Notes under the pieces: model-generated
What the model was told of the DNA's origin: nothing
What the model saw: only the letters and a program-made list of their open reading frames with translations
The model's database searches: none
Part shown: piece after piece, positions 25,700 through 34,321 of the stretch
How the letters are laid out: each line of letters begins with the position of its first letter
Position numbering within the stretch: the stretch's first letter is position 1
Program-made: the position numbers and the translations under genes
Assembly: GCA_020632495.1 (NCBI GenBank)
Contig: JACKFL010000005.1
Span: 620,001-684,000, forward strand
Length of the DNA: 64,000 nt
Reading direction: 5' to 3'
DNA from: Candidatus Omnitrophota bacterium
Lineage (GTDB): Bacteria > Omnitrophota > Gorgyraeia > Zapsychrales > Zapsychraceae

Positions 25700-26455
25700 A
25701 TGGGCAGGGAAGCCAAACTGATTGTCGCGCTGGACGTGGAGACCTTTGAGGAGGCCAGTCAGCTGATCGACCGGCTGGAAGACACGGTCGGCATTTACAA
25801 GGTCGGATCGCAGTTGTTTACCGCCTGCGGCCCGATGATCGTCCGCTACGTGCTAGCCAAGGGCAAGCAGGTCTTTCTGGATCTGAAGTTTCACGATATC
25901 CCCAACACCGTGGCCAACGCCGTGACCGCGGCCGTGGACCTGGCCCGGCCGGTACACGAAGCGGTGGATGAACGCCGGAATCCCGTGCCGGTCACCGATC
26001 ACCTGTTATTGTGTACCCTGCACACCCAGGGCGGGCCGGAGATGCTTGCCCGGGCGGCGGAAGCAGCGGCCAAACAAGCTCAAATCAATGGGGTTACAAA
26101 GACTTTGCTGGTGGGGATTACGGTCTTGACAAGTGATAGCAAAACGGATAACATACGTGACCTCGTATTGGAAAGAGCCCGTTTGGCGCAGGAATCCGGA
26201 TTGGACGGGGTGGTTGCCTCCGTCCAGGAAGCCGCCATGATCCGTGAGGCGTGCGGGGAAGATTTTGTCATTGTGACCCCGGGGATCCGCCCGGCAGGGG
26301 CCGCCACCGACGATCAAAAAAGGGTGGCGACACCGGCCGACGCCGCGGCCGCGGGGAGTGATTTCCTGGTCGTAGGCCGTCCGATCGTTAAAGCCCCGGA
26401 TCCGGCGCAGGCCGCCAGAGACATATTAAAACAAATGGTCATATCGACCGCGTAG
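25700..26455 (+). CDS. pyrF: Orotidine 5'-phosphate decarboxylase
   Basis: 251 residues. Last step of UMP synthesis. LIVALDVETFEEA opens the barrel; VFLDLKFHDIPNTVANA holds the catalytic Lys/Asp array; FVIVTPGIRPAGAATDDQKRVATP binds phosphate. An insertion of about 15 residues (RPVHEAVDERRNPVPV) makes it slightly longer than the usual form. With pyrD it forms a tight pair without its own PyrR leader. Confidence 0.96.
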   Translation: MGREAKLIVALDVETFEEASQLIDRLEDTVGIYKVGSQLFTACGPMIVRYVLAKGKQVFLDLKFHDIPNTVANAVTAAVDLARPVHEAVDERRNPVPVTDHLLLCTLHTQGGPEMLARAAEAAAKQAQINGVTKTLLVGITVLTSDSKTDNIRDLVLERARLAQESGLDGVVASVQEAAMIREACGEDFVIVTPGIRPAGAATDDQKRVATPADAAAAGSDFLVVGRPIVKAPDPAQAARDILKQMVISTA

Positions 26456-26530
26456 GTGTATATTAAGAACATTAATCTTTTACATATAATCGTTAAAGAA
26501 TTAACAATTAACTGATTTCGGGAGCCGACG

Positions 26531-27142
26531 ATGTCTTCACAAATCCAGGAACTTATCGATAAAATCAAGAACGACGGTATTCAGCAGGCGCAGGATGAGG
26601 CCGGCCGGATCGAAAAAGAGGCCCAGGAGAAGGCCGCGGAGATTATCCGTGAGGCCGAGCAGGAAGCCGAGACGATAGTGCTGCAAGCCAAGGATGAAGT
26701 GAAGAAGATGGAGGTAGCGGCCAGGACGGCGCTTCAGCAGGCGTCCCGCGACATGCTGCTGGCATTGCGCAAGCATATCGAAAAAACGCTGCAAAAACTG
26801 ATTACGACGGAAGTCTCCGGCGCACTGACCGGCGATCGGCTGGCGGAGATCATTACCGACGTGGTGGCCAAGACCGTAGAAGAGTCCAAGGACCACGGTG
26901 TGGTGATCGAAGTCAATCCGCGGGCGGCGGAGGAGTTAAAGGCCGGGATCCTGAAGAAACTGCAGGATACCGTGAAAAAAGGCGTGGCCCTGGAAGGTTC
27001 CGATGAAGTCGCGGGCGGCTTCACCATCAGTTACGACGGCGGCAAATCCAGTTTTGATTTCAGTGACGAGAGCCTGGGGCAATTCCTGGCCACGTATTTG
27101 AACGCCCAGGTGGCGGATATTCTCAAGAGCGCGGTCCACTAA
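26531..27142 (+). CDS. atpE: V/A-type ATPase subunit E (peripheral stalk)
   Basis: 203 residues. The N-terminal half is a charged helix rich in Glu/Ala/Gln (EKEAQEKAAEIIREAEQEAE); the C-terminal half is globular, ending in GGFTISYDGGKSSFDFSDESL, typical of NtpE. First gene of the ATPase operon. A TATAAT at 26485-26490 in the A+T-rich 75-bp gap after pyrF may be its -10 box, but no good -35 accompanies it. Confidence 0.9.
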   Translation: MSSQIQELIDKIKNDGIQQAQDEAGRIEKEAQEKAAEIIREAEQEAETIVLQAKDEVKKMEVAARTALQQASRDMLLALRKHIEKTLQKLITTEVSGALTGDRLAEIITDVVAKTVEESKDHGVVIEVNPRAAEELKAGILKKLQDTVKKGVALEGSDEVAGGFTISYDGGKSSFDFSDESLGQFLATYLNAQVADILKSAVH

Positions 27143-27170
27143 GGCGCGCGGTTCTGTAGCCAACGAAACC

Positions 27171-27716
27171 ATGACCTATTATTACTTCGGAGCAAGTTTA
27201 CCCGTCCTTACCTTCTCAGGCAAATTGCCCTTTACGGTTGCCGAATTTCTCGACGACGCCCGGCGGCAGATGACGCCCGGCGACGCCCGCCTGCTTGCCG
27301 CGCTGCTCGGCGGCGAGCACATCGCGACCGCCAGCCCGGTCCTCAAGCTGGTTTTTGAATTTGAACAGAGTCTGAATAATCATGTCGCCGTGTATCGCGC
27401 GGTCAAGCTCAACCGCGATCCGCAGACCGTCACCCGCGGCGCGTACGGCGCCAATCCCGAGTTGCAGCAGCTGGTCAAGGACGCGGCCAATGCCGCGGAT
27501 CCTTTGGAAGGGGACAAGGTCCTCAGCCGGGCGCGCTGGAATTTCTACGAAAATCTGATGGTCGGGGAGTTTTACACCCCGGCCTTTATTATGTTGTACG
27601 GACTCAAGCTGAAGATTGTCGAACGGTACCACAATATCGCGTCCCCTCAGGGAAGGGAAAAGTACGAAGAGCTGAAAAAGGTCGACTTCCCCGAAGGGAT
27701 GTTTGCCAACTTATAA
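27171..27716 (+). CDS. DUF2764-type V-ATPase operon protein
   Basis: 181 residues, mostly helical, beginning MTYYYFGASLPVLTF. It sits between subunits E and A, exactly where chlamydiae and some spirochaetes encode a DUF2764 protein. Since no C or F subunit gene is present in this operon, it may replace the C-type central-stalk funnel subunit. That role is inference; no catalytic motif is visible. Confidence 0.75.
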   Translation: MTYYYFGASLPVLTFSGKLPFTVAEFLDDARRQMTPGDARLLAALLGGEHIATASPVLKLVFEFEQSLNNHVAVYRAVKLNRDPQTVTRGAYGANPELQQLVKDAANAADPLEGDKVLSRARWNFYENLMVGEFYTPAFIMLYGLKLKIVERYHNIASPQGREKYEELKKVDFPEGMFANL

Positions 27717-27726
27717 GGAGAAGACA

Positions 27727-29481
27727 GTGAGCACAAAGAGCAAACGTACGGGTAAAGTCGTCGGGGTCAACGGGAACATGGTATCCGTTGAGTTCACCGA
27801 CAAGGTGAAGCAGAACGAGGTGGCTTACGTCAGGGTCGGCAAAGAAGCGCTGAAGGCCGAGGTGATCCGGGTCAAAGGAACTTCCGCTGACCTGCAGGTG
27901 TTCGAAGACACCGCCGGCATCAAAGTGAACAACGAAGTGGAATTCACCGACGAACTCCTGAGCGTGGAACTCGGACCGGGGCTGCTCGGCAAGATTTTCG
28001 ACGGGCTGCAAAATCCGTTGCCGCAGCTCGCGGAGAAACACGGCTTCTTCCTGAAACGCGGCGAGTATCTGCGCGCCCTGGACGGCGATCATCTGTGGGA
28101 TTTCTCGCCGAAGGTCAAAGACGGTCATGTGGTGCGCGCCGGCGACACCATTGGCACGGTTCCCGAGAAAATGTTTGAGCACAAGATCATGGTCCCCTTT
28201 GACTGGCAGGGAGATTTTGAGGTGATTAAGGTCGTCGACGCCGGCAAACACAAGATCGACTCGACCGTGGCCACGCTGAAAGATGAACACGGACGCAAGC
28301 ATGATGTGAAGATGGTGCAGACCTGGCCGGTCAAGGTGCCGATCAAGGTTTACGCCGACAAACTGAAACCCGTCGAACCGCTCGTTACCAAGATCCGGTT
28401 AATCGACACGATCTGTCCGGTCGCGGTGGGCGGGACCTTCTGTACGCCGGGGCCGTTTGGGGCGGGCAAGACCGTTTTGCAGCATTTGCTCAGCCGTCAC
28501 GCCGAAGTCGACATCGTGATCGTTGCGGCCTGCGGGGAGCGCGCCGGTGAGGTCGTCGAGATTCTCGAGGAATTTCCCGAACTGACCGACCCGCGCACGG
28601 GCAAGACGTTGATGGAACGCACCATCATCATCTGCAACACCAGCTCGATGCCGGTCGCCGCGCGTGAATCTTCCGTTTACACCGGAGTGACCATTGCCGA
28701 ATATTACCGTCAGATGGGACTCAATGTCCTGCTGTTGGCCGATTCCACCTCGCGCTGGGCGCAGGCCATGCGCGAGATGTCCGGACGTCTGGAAGAAATC
28801 CCCGGGGAAGAGGCCTTCCCGGCCTATCTCGAGTCGCGGATCGCGGCGTTTTATGAACGCGCCGGATTGGTCCGTTTTCGCGACGGGTCCACCGGTTCGA
28901 TCACCATCGGCGGGGCTGTATCGCCGGCCGGCGGGAACTTCGAAGAGCCGGTGACACAGGCCACCTTGAAGGTTGTCGGCGGTTTTCTCGGTCTGTCCCA
29001 GGCCCGTGCCAACGCACGCCGCTATCCGACCATCGATCCGCTGGACAGCTGGAGTAAGTACCCGAGTTTCGTTGATTCCGAAAAGGCCGAGAAGAGCCGG
29101 GCGATGCTGCGCAAGAGCAACAGCGTCGGCCAGATGATGAAGGTCGTCGGGGAGGAAGGGACGTCCAACGATGAGTTTATCGATTATCTGAAGGGCGAGT
29201 TCTTCGACGCCGTATATCTGCAACAGAACGCCTTTGATCCCAACGACGAAGCCACCGCCCGGGACCGTCAGATCTATGTTTTCGACGTGGTCATCGCGAT
29301 CCTGGACCAGGAATTCAAGTACCAAAATAAAGAGAAGGCGCGCCGCTACTTTCAGGACCTGATCCAGATCTTCAAGACCTGGAATTCGCAGGAGTTTAAA
29401 AGCGACGAATTCAAGGCGACGGAAAAGAAGTTGAAGGACAAGATAGCGGAGGGGAAACCTCAGGAAGCAGCTGTTGTATAA
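27727..29481 (+). CDS. atpA: V/A-type ATPase catalytic subunit A
   Basis: 584 residues from a GTG at 27727, preceded by aaggag; a TTG eight codons earlier lies within the previous gene. Walker A is GPFGAGKTVLQH; other catalytic features are VVIAACGERAGEV-like IVAACGERAGE, SSMPVAARESSVYTG and DSTSRWAQAMREMSGRLEE. It has the bulge domain typical of A subunits (about 110-190). It hydrolyses or makes ATP in the A3B3 head. Confidence 0.97.
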   Translation: MSTKSKRTGKVVGVNGNMVSVEFTDKVKQNEVAYVRVGKEALKAEVIRVKGTSADLQVFEDTAGIKVNNEVEFTDELLSVELGPGLLGKIFDGLQNPLPQLAEKHGFFLKRGEYLRALDGDHLWDFSPKVKDGHVVRAGDTIGTVPEKMFEHKIMVPFDWQGDFEVIKVVDAGKHKIDSTVATLKDEHGRKHDVKMVQTWPVKVPIKVYADKLKPVEPLVTKIRLIDTICPVAVGGTFCTPGPFGAGKTVLQHLLSRHAEVDIVIVAACGERAGEVVEILEEFPELTDPRTGKTLMERTIIICNTSSMPVAARESSVYTGVTIAEYYRQMGLNVLLLADSTSRWAQAMREMSGRLEEIPGEEAFPAYLESRIAAFYERAGLVRFRDGSTGSITIGGAVSPAGGNFEEPVTQATLKVVGGFLGLSQARANARRYPTIDPLDSWSKYPSFVDSEKAEKSRAMLRKSNSVGQMMKVVGEEGTSNDEFIDYLKGEFFDAVYLQQNAFDPNDEATARDRQIYVFDVVIAILDQEFKYQNKEKARRYFQDLIQIFKTWNSQEFKSDEFKATEKKLKDKIAEGKPQEAAVV

Positions 29482-29643
29482 ATATTGAAATCCGAATCTT
29501 CGAATGTTCGAAGGAATATCGAATCGTCTAATGCCCGAATCTTCGAAAGCGTTAATTTCGGTGATTTGATGATTCGAGAATTCGATATTCCTTCGATATT
29601 CGATATTCGAAATTCCGATAAGAGATAACTTGGAGAGCAAGTC
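29482..29643. repeat. atpA-atpB gap filled by a TTCGA-rich hairpin repeat
   Basis: 162 bp. Left arm (29486-29535, GAATCTTCGAATGTTCGAAGG and following) and right arm (29575-29622) are imperfect inverted copies sharing GAAGGAATATCGAAT. They should fold into one long A+T-rich hairpin in the operon mRNA. Same family as at 24.1 and 31.0 kb. Confidence 0.75.
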
Positions 29644-30951
29644 ATGCAGAAAGTCTACAGCCAAATCACGCAAATCGTCGGCGACGTTATTACGGTCGAG
29701 GCGGAAGATATCGCTTACAAGGAGCTGGCCGAAATCAAGACGTCGCTGGGCGCCTCGCTGGCCCAGGTCATCCGGTTGGACCGTAACAAGGTTTCCCTGC
29801 AGGTCCTCGCCGGAAGCCGCGGGATCTCGACCAACGATAAGGTCCGGTTTTTGAAGAAAGGCATTCAGGTCGCCTATTCGGAAGACCTGCTCGGCCGGAT
29901 CTTCAACGGCGCCGGCATCCCCCGCGACAAGGGACCCGAGCTGACCGACAATATGATCGAGATCGGTGGACCGTCGGTAAACCCGGCCAAACGCGTCGTT
30001 CCCAAAAATATGATCCGGACCGGGATCCCGATGATCGACGTCTTCAACACGCTGGTCGTTTCGCAGAAGCTGCCGATCTTTTCCATCGCCGGGGAGCCGT
30101 ACAATGAGTTGCTCGCCCGGATCGCGATGCAGGCCGAAGTCGATGTCATCATTCTCGGCGGGATGGGTCTGAAGTATGACGATTATCTCACGTTTAAGGA
30201 AACGCTGGAGGGGCAAGGTTCGCTGTCGCGTTCGGTGATGTTCATCCACACCGCGTCCGACCCCACCGTGGAATGTCTGCTGGTCCCGGACATGTGCCTG
30301 GCGGTGGCCGAGCAATTCGCGCAGGAAGGCAAGAACGTGCTGACGCTGCTGACTGACATGACCAACTTTTCCGACGCTCTTAAGGAAGTCGCGATCACCA
30401 TGGAACAGATCCCGTCCAACCGCGGATATCCGGGCGATCTTTACAGCCAGCTCGCCGCGCGTTATGAAAAGGCCGTCGACTTCTCCGGCGCCGGTTCAAT
30501 CACCATCCTCGGGGTCACCACCATGCCCGGGGATGACGTTACGCATCCGATCCCGGATAACACCGGTTACATCACCGAGGGACAATTTTATCTGCGCGGC
30601 GGCCGCATCGAGCCGTTCGGTTCGTTGAGCCGTCTGAAACAGCAGGTCAACAAGGACACCCGTGCCGATCACCGCGCGATCATGGACCGCATGATCCAGC
30701 TCTTCGCGGATTACCGCGAGGTATTGGAGAAGAGGTCGATGGGTTTCCAGCTGAGCTCATGGGATGAGAAACTTTTGAATTACGGGGTAAAGTTCGAGAA
30801 GGAATTGATGGACCTCTCCGTCAACATCCCGCTGGAAGACGCCCTCGACCTGGGGTGGCGCATCCTCGCCGAGTGCTTTGAACCGGCGGAGACAGGGATG
30901 AATCAGAAACTGATCGATCAGTTCTGGCCGAAGGCAGGTGCTAGAAAGTAA
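29644..30951 (+). CDS. atpB: V/A-type ATPase regulatory subunit B
   Basis: 435 residues. KVYSQITQIVGDVITVEAE start, SEDLLGRIFNGAGIPRDKGP, GIPMIDVFNTLVVSQKLPIFS (non-catalytic nucleotide region), DMTNFSDALKEVA and SNRGYPGDLYSQLAARYEKA are diagnostic of B subunits. Alternates with A in the A3B3 head. A ggag site precedes the ATG. Confidence 0.97.
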   Translation: MQKVYSQITQIVGDVITVEAEDIAYKELAEIKTSLGASLAQVIRLDRNKVSLQVLAGSRGISTNDKVRFLKKGIQVAYSEDLLGRIFNGAGIPRDKGPELTDNMIEIGGPSVNPAKRVVPKNMIRTGIPMIDVFNTLVVSQKLPIFSIAGEPYNELLARIAMQAEVDVIILGGMGLKYDDYLTFKETLEGQGSLSRSVMFIHTASDPTVECLLVPDMCLAVAEQFAQEGKNVLTLLTDMTNFSDALKEVAITMEQIPSNRGYPGDLYSQLAARYEKAVDFSGAGSITILGVTTMPGDDVTHPIPDNTGYITEGQFYLRGGRIEPFGSLSRLKQQVNKDTRADHRAIMDRMIQLFADYREVLEKRSMGFQLSSWDEKLLNYGVKFEKELMDLSVNIPLEDALDLGWRILAECFEPAETGMNQKLIDQFWPKAGARK

Positions 30952-31227
30952 CTGGGAAATTTTTGAAATCCGAATATCGAATCTCGAAGCGGTTCGACCC
31001 TTCGACCCATGCTCAGGGTCGAATCCTGAGTAGAATCGAAGGATTCGACTTCGCTCACCGTCCCGAGCGGAGTCGAGGGAGAATATCGAATCACGTAATC
31101 TTCAAATTGTCAGATCAATCAACCGTTCCGGAGATTCGAGCATTAGGTAATTCGGTCATTCGAACTTCCTTCGAAGATTCGGATTTCGATATTCGATATT
31201 AATAAGTGATAAATACTCGTATCAGAT
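30952..31227. repeat. atpB-atpD gap: TTCGA-rich repeat, inverted copy of the 24.1-kb element
   Basis: 276 bp. Bases 30965-31094 are the reverse complement of 24255-24385, differing only by a one-base indel and neighbouring substitution near the end. The element's ends (GAAATCCGAATATCGAAT at 30965 and GATTCGGATTTCGATATT near 31178-31195) are inverted repeats of each other. A 79-codon open frame through it is not a gene. Confidence 0.82.
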
Positions 31228-31848
31228 ATGGCAAAAATTAAACTGACAAAAGGTGAACTCAAGCGCCAACGGGACAGTCTCAAGCAGTTTAAGCGCTATC
31301 TGCCGACGCTGCAGCTAAAGAAGCAGCAGCTGCAGATGCGCACGATGGAGGTGCGCAAACATCTGGAGCACCGGCTTTCGGCACTGTATGAAAAAGACGG
31401 CGCGGTCAAGAAGTGGGCGGGGCTGCTGGGTGATGCCGGGATCGATCTGAAGCCGTGGATCAATCCCAAGGACATCAAGTGCAGCACGACCAATGTCGCC
31501 GGGGCCACGGTGCCGGTGTTCGAGGACATCAGCTACGAGACAGCCGAATACGATTTTTATGAAACTCCGCTGTGGGTCGACAAGGCCCTTGAAGAATTAC
31601 GTTTGACGGTAAAGATGATTGCCGAGGTGGAGGTGGTGAAGAAGCAAATAGCCATCCTCGAACACGAACTGCGCACCACCACCCAGCGTGTGAATCTGTT
31701 TGAAAAGGTCAAGATTCCCGAATGCCAGGAAAATATCCGCAAGATCAGGATTTATTTGGGTGACCAACAGGCCCATGCAGTGGGCGTCAGCAAGGTCGCG
31801 AAGAAGAAAGTGATTGATAAAGAAGAACTGGCACTCGCTGATTCCTAG
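31228..31848 (+). CDS. atpD: V/A-type ATPase central-shaft subunit D
   Basis: 206 residues, long helical hairpin. KIKLTKGELKRQRDSLKQFKRYLPTLQLKKQQL at the start and LRTTTQRVNLFEKVKIPECQENIRKIRIYLGDQQ near the end match NtpD. It is the rotating shaft linking head to membrane ring. No clear ribosome site precedes the ATG, so translation may depend on the upstream repeat region or be weak. Confidence 0.93.
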   Translation: MAKIKLTKGELKRQRDSLKQFKRYLPTLQLKKQQLQMRTMEVRKHLEHRLSALYEKDGAVKKWAGLLGDAGIDLKPWINPKDIKCSTTNVAGATVPVFEDISYETAEYDFYETPLWVDKALEELRLTVKMIAEVEVVKKQIAILEHELRTTTQRVNLFEKVKIPECQENIRKIRIYLGDQQAHAVGVSKVAKKKVIDKEELALADS

Positions 31849-32030
31849 CGTATAACGGATAGGGCATAGTAGAAGAGACGGACATATCCACTTTTTCTTC
31901 TATATTAGTCTTCGATTTGAAGTATTTGTAAAAATTATTTACCCAACTGGCGGCGACACGACAGCCCAACCAGTCTCTACTACTAAACGCTCGACGCTAA
32001 CCGCTAGAACTACGAGGATAGATACGCAAG
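31849..32030. repeat. atpD-atpI gap with imperfect inverted repeat
   Basis: 182 bp, A+T-rich and unlike the TTCGA family. Ends are roughly complementary: CTAGCG...AGTAGAAGAGAC on the left, GTCTCTACTACT...CGCTAG on the right (11 of 12 paired in the AGTAGA-GAGAC segment). Could form a large hairpin between two ATPase genes. Origin unknown. Confidence 0.5.
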
Positions 32031-33785
32031 ATGATTGTCCCGATGAAAAAAATCCACTTGATCGTCCAGAAAAAGGACGTGGCCGCGGCGCTGGAGAACC
32101 TGGCCGGTTTGGGGCTGGTGCACATCGAGCACTGCCAGATCCCGGAAGGTAAGCCGGTCGAACGCGCGCGCGAGACCGTGGAGATCCTCGACCAGGTCCT
32201 GGCCATTCTCACGCCGATCAAAGACAAGAAGACTGCGGAAAGGTGCGGCGACTGGAAGGAAAAGGCGACCGAGATCCTCGATCTGCAGGCGCTGATCTCC
32301 CAGCATAAGGAATTTATCGACAAGCGGACCAAGCGCATCGAGACGTGGGAAGCGTGGGGAGATTTCGAGCCGCAGGACATCCGTGATCTGGCCAAGTGCG
32401 GCGTCTTCGTGCAGCTGTACGAGGTCCCGGCTTCGGTGAAGAATGTCGAAGTCCCCGCCGGAGCGGTCCTGCGGGAGATCGGCAAGGCCAAGGGGTTCAC
32501 CCGCTATGTGTGCATTAAGCTGGACGATGAGAACCTTCCCTACGACCGTGTCTATCCGCCGCCCGTCAGCCTTTCGAATCTCAAGTTGCTGCAGGCCGAA
32601 GAGGAAACCGAACTCGAGCAGCTCAACAAATTGCTGTGGGAAGAGACGACCTATTTTGAACAGTTGAAGAAGATCCGCGACGCGGCCCAGTACGAGCTGG
32701 ACATCAAGTCCGCCGAGGCCGGGATGTATGATTACGACCGGCTGTGTTTCCTGAAAGGTTTTATCCCCGAAGACCACCTGCTCGACCTGCAGACGTACGC
32801 CAAAAAGCAAGAGTGGGGCGTGCTGGTCGAAGATCCCGAAGACGGTGATGATGTTCCGACCAAATTGAAGAACAAGGAGTGGGTCAATCTCAGCAAGCCG
32901 GCGTTTGATCTGATCGAGATCCTGCCGGGATATTCCGAAGTAGATATCAGTCCGGTTTTCCTGGTCTTTTTCACTCTGTTTTTCGCGATGCTCATCGGCG
33001 ATGCGGCGTACGGAATGATCTTCGGTTTGTTGACGGCCTTTATCCAGGTGAAATTCGGCAAGAAAATCCCGGATAAAACGCCGTTCTTCCTGATGTATTT
33101 GCTGACCGGATTTTGTATTGTGTTTGGTGTCTTGACGGGAACCTATTTCGGGCAGGCCTGGTTGCCGGATTCGATTCAGCCGGTTGTGCCGTGGCTCAAT
33201 GAAACCAAGAATATCCAACTGGTGTGTTTTGTCGTCGCGGTCATTCATCTTACCATAGCGCGGTTATGGGCTTTTAAGCAAAGGACGCCCAGCATCCTGG
33301 CGTTGGCCCAGATCGGCTGGCTCCTCGTCGTGTGGGGGATGTTCTTTGTGGCGAATTATTTTGTGCTGGGTTACACCATGCCCGGATTTGCCGTCCCGAT
33401 GATCGGGATCGGAGCGGCGCTGGCTCTATTCTTTATGGCGCCGCCCTGGGAGCTGCCCAAAAAGATCGGACAGGAGGCAATTCCCTTTTTGCTCGGCATC
33501 ATCGGCGCGGGAACGGACATCGTATCCTATATCCGATTATTTGCCGTCGGGGTGGCTACGGTTGCCGTGGCGGATGCCGCCAACAGCATGTGGGGAGTCG
33601 CGAGCCTAGGGATTTTCAGTTATGGTTTGTTTATTTTTCTACATCTGCTGAATATGGTCTTGGCGTTGATGGCGATTCTGGTCCATGCTGTCCGTCTCAA
33701 CGTGTTGGAGTTTTCCGGCCACCTCGGTTTGGAGTGGGCCGGCGTGAAGTATCAACCTTTACAGAAAACATTACAAGAAGCCTAA
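32031..33785 (+). CDS. atpI: V/A-type ATPase membrane subunit I (a-subunit)
   Basis: 584 residues. Cytoplasmic N-terminal half (1-300, helical, starting MIVPMKKIHLIVQKKD) and a C-terminal half with about seven to eight membrane helices (from VFLVFFTLFFAMLIGDAAYG). SYIRLFAVGVATVAVADAAN carries the conserved Arg of the half-channel. It conducts H+ or Na+ against the K ring. Ribosome site gagg nine bases before the ATG. Confidence 0.94.
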   Translation: MIVPMKKIHLIVQKKDVAAALENLAGLGLVHIEHCQIPEGKPVERARETVEILDQVLAILTPIKDKKTAERCGDWKEKATEILDLQALISQHKEFIDKRTKRIETWEAWGDFEPQDIRDLAKCGVFVQLYEVPASVKNVEVPAGAVLREIGKAKGFTRYVCIKLDDENLPYDRVYPPPVSLSNLKLLQAEEETELEQLNKLLWEETTYFEQLKKIRDAAQYELDIKSAEAGMYDYDRLCFLKGFIPEDHLLDLQTYAKKQEWGVLVEDPEDGDDVPTKLKNKEWVNLSKPAFDLIEILPGYSEVDISPVFLVFFTLFFAMLIGDAAYGMIFGLLTAFIQVKFGKKIPDKTPFFLMYLLTGFCIVFGVLTGTYFGQAWLPDSIQPVVPWLNETKNIQLVCFVVAVIHLTIARLWAFKQRTPSILALAQIGWLLVVWGMFFVANYFVLGYTMPGFAVPMIGIGAALALFFMAPPWELPKKIGQEAIPFLLGIIGAGTDIVSYIRLFAVGVATVAVADAANSMWGVASLGIFSYGLFIFLHLLNMVLALMAILVHAVRLNVLEFSGHLGLEWAGVKYQPLQKTLQEA

Positions 33786-33805
33786 ATAAAAGAGGGAGGT
33801 TACGT

Positions 33806-34240
33806 ATGTGGGAAGATGTTGGTGTCGCGGCCTGTTTGTCTTTGGCAGCGCTCGGATCCGCGTTGGGAACGGGGTATGCGGCGCAGGGGGCCGTCGGGTC
33901 CTGGAAAAAATGTTTCATTCAAAACAAGGCGACCCCGTTTTTGATCACCGTTTTCGTCGGATTTCCGCTGTCCCAGACGATTTACGGGATGGTTTTGATG
34001 AACAAGGTCGCTGAGGCCGCGGCCGCCGGTCATCCGCTGTTGGGGATCGGTATCCTCGGCGGACTCGGTATGGGTGCCTCGGCCATGATGCAGGGTAAGG
34101 CCGCCGCCGGCGCGTGTGACTCCCTCGCCGAGACCGGTAAAGGCGCGACCAACTACATCATCGCGCTCGGGATTATCGAAACGGTCGCGCTGTTCGTCAT
34201 GGCGTTCCTGCTCGGTAAAGTCGATATCTTCATGTCATAA
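33806..34240 (+). CDS. atpK: V/A-type ATPase rotor subunit K (c-ring)
   Basis: 144 residues with four membrane helices (double hairpin). The ion-binding Glu is in the last helix (IIALGIIETVALFVMAF); the second helix has FPLSQTIYGMVL with Gln/Thr in place of a carboxylate, as in NtpK rings with one site per double hairpin. The ATG at 33806, after an agggaggt site, is chosen; longer upstream frames overlap atpI. Whether Na+ or H+ is carried cannot be decided here. Confidence 0.93.
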   Translation: MWEDVGVAACLSLAALGSALGTGYAAQGAVGSWKKCFIQNKATPFLITVFVGFPLSQTIYGMVLMNKVAEAAAAGHPLLGIGILGGLGMGASAMMQGKAAAGACDSLAETGKGATNYIIALGIIETVALFVMAFLLGKVDIFMS

Positions 34241-34262
34241 TCGCGCAAGCGCGTGAAAAAAC

Positions 34263-34321
34263 AGGGACAGATGCCAATTTCACGGATCGCGGAAACGCGG
34301 CAGAAATTGGTGTCTGTCCCT
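34263..34321. repeat. AGGGACAG palindromic REP-like element
   Basis: 19-base arms agggacagatgccaatttc (34263-34281) and gaaattggtgtctgtccct (34303-34321) pair at 17 of 19 positions. It separates the convergent atpK and metzincin genes; the latter's stop codon lies inside the right edge. Similar AGGGACAG palindromes occur near 42.8 and 43.5 kb. It may also act as a transcription barrier. Confidence 0.75.

Noticed and set aside
28399..30315. 638-codon open frame on the minus strand opposite atpA and atpB
   Set aside because: It runs antisense to two certain genes in G+C-rich DNA and its translation has no recognisable motif; a coding shadow.
30963..31202. 79-codon frame between atpB and atpD
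   Set aside because: Entirely within the intergenic repeat element; the inverted copy at 24.3 kb is not coding.
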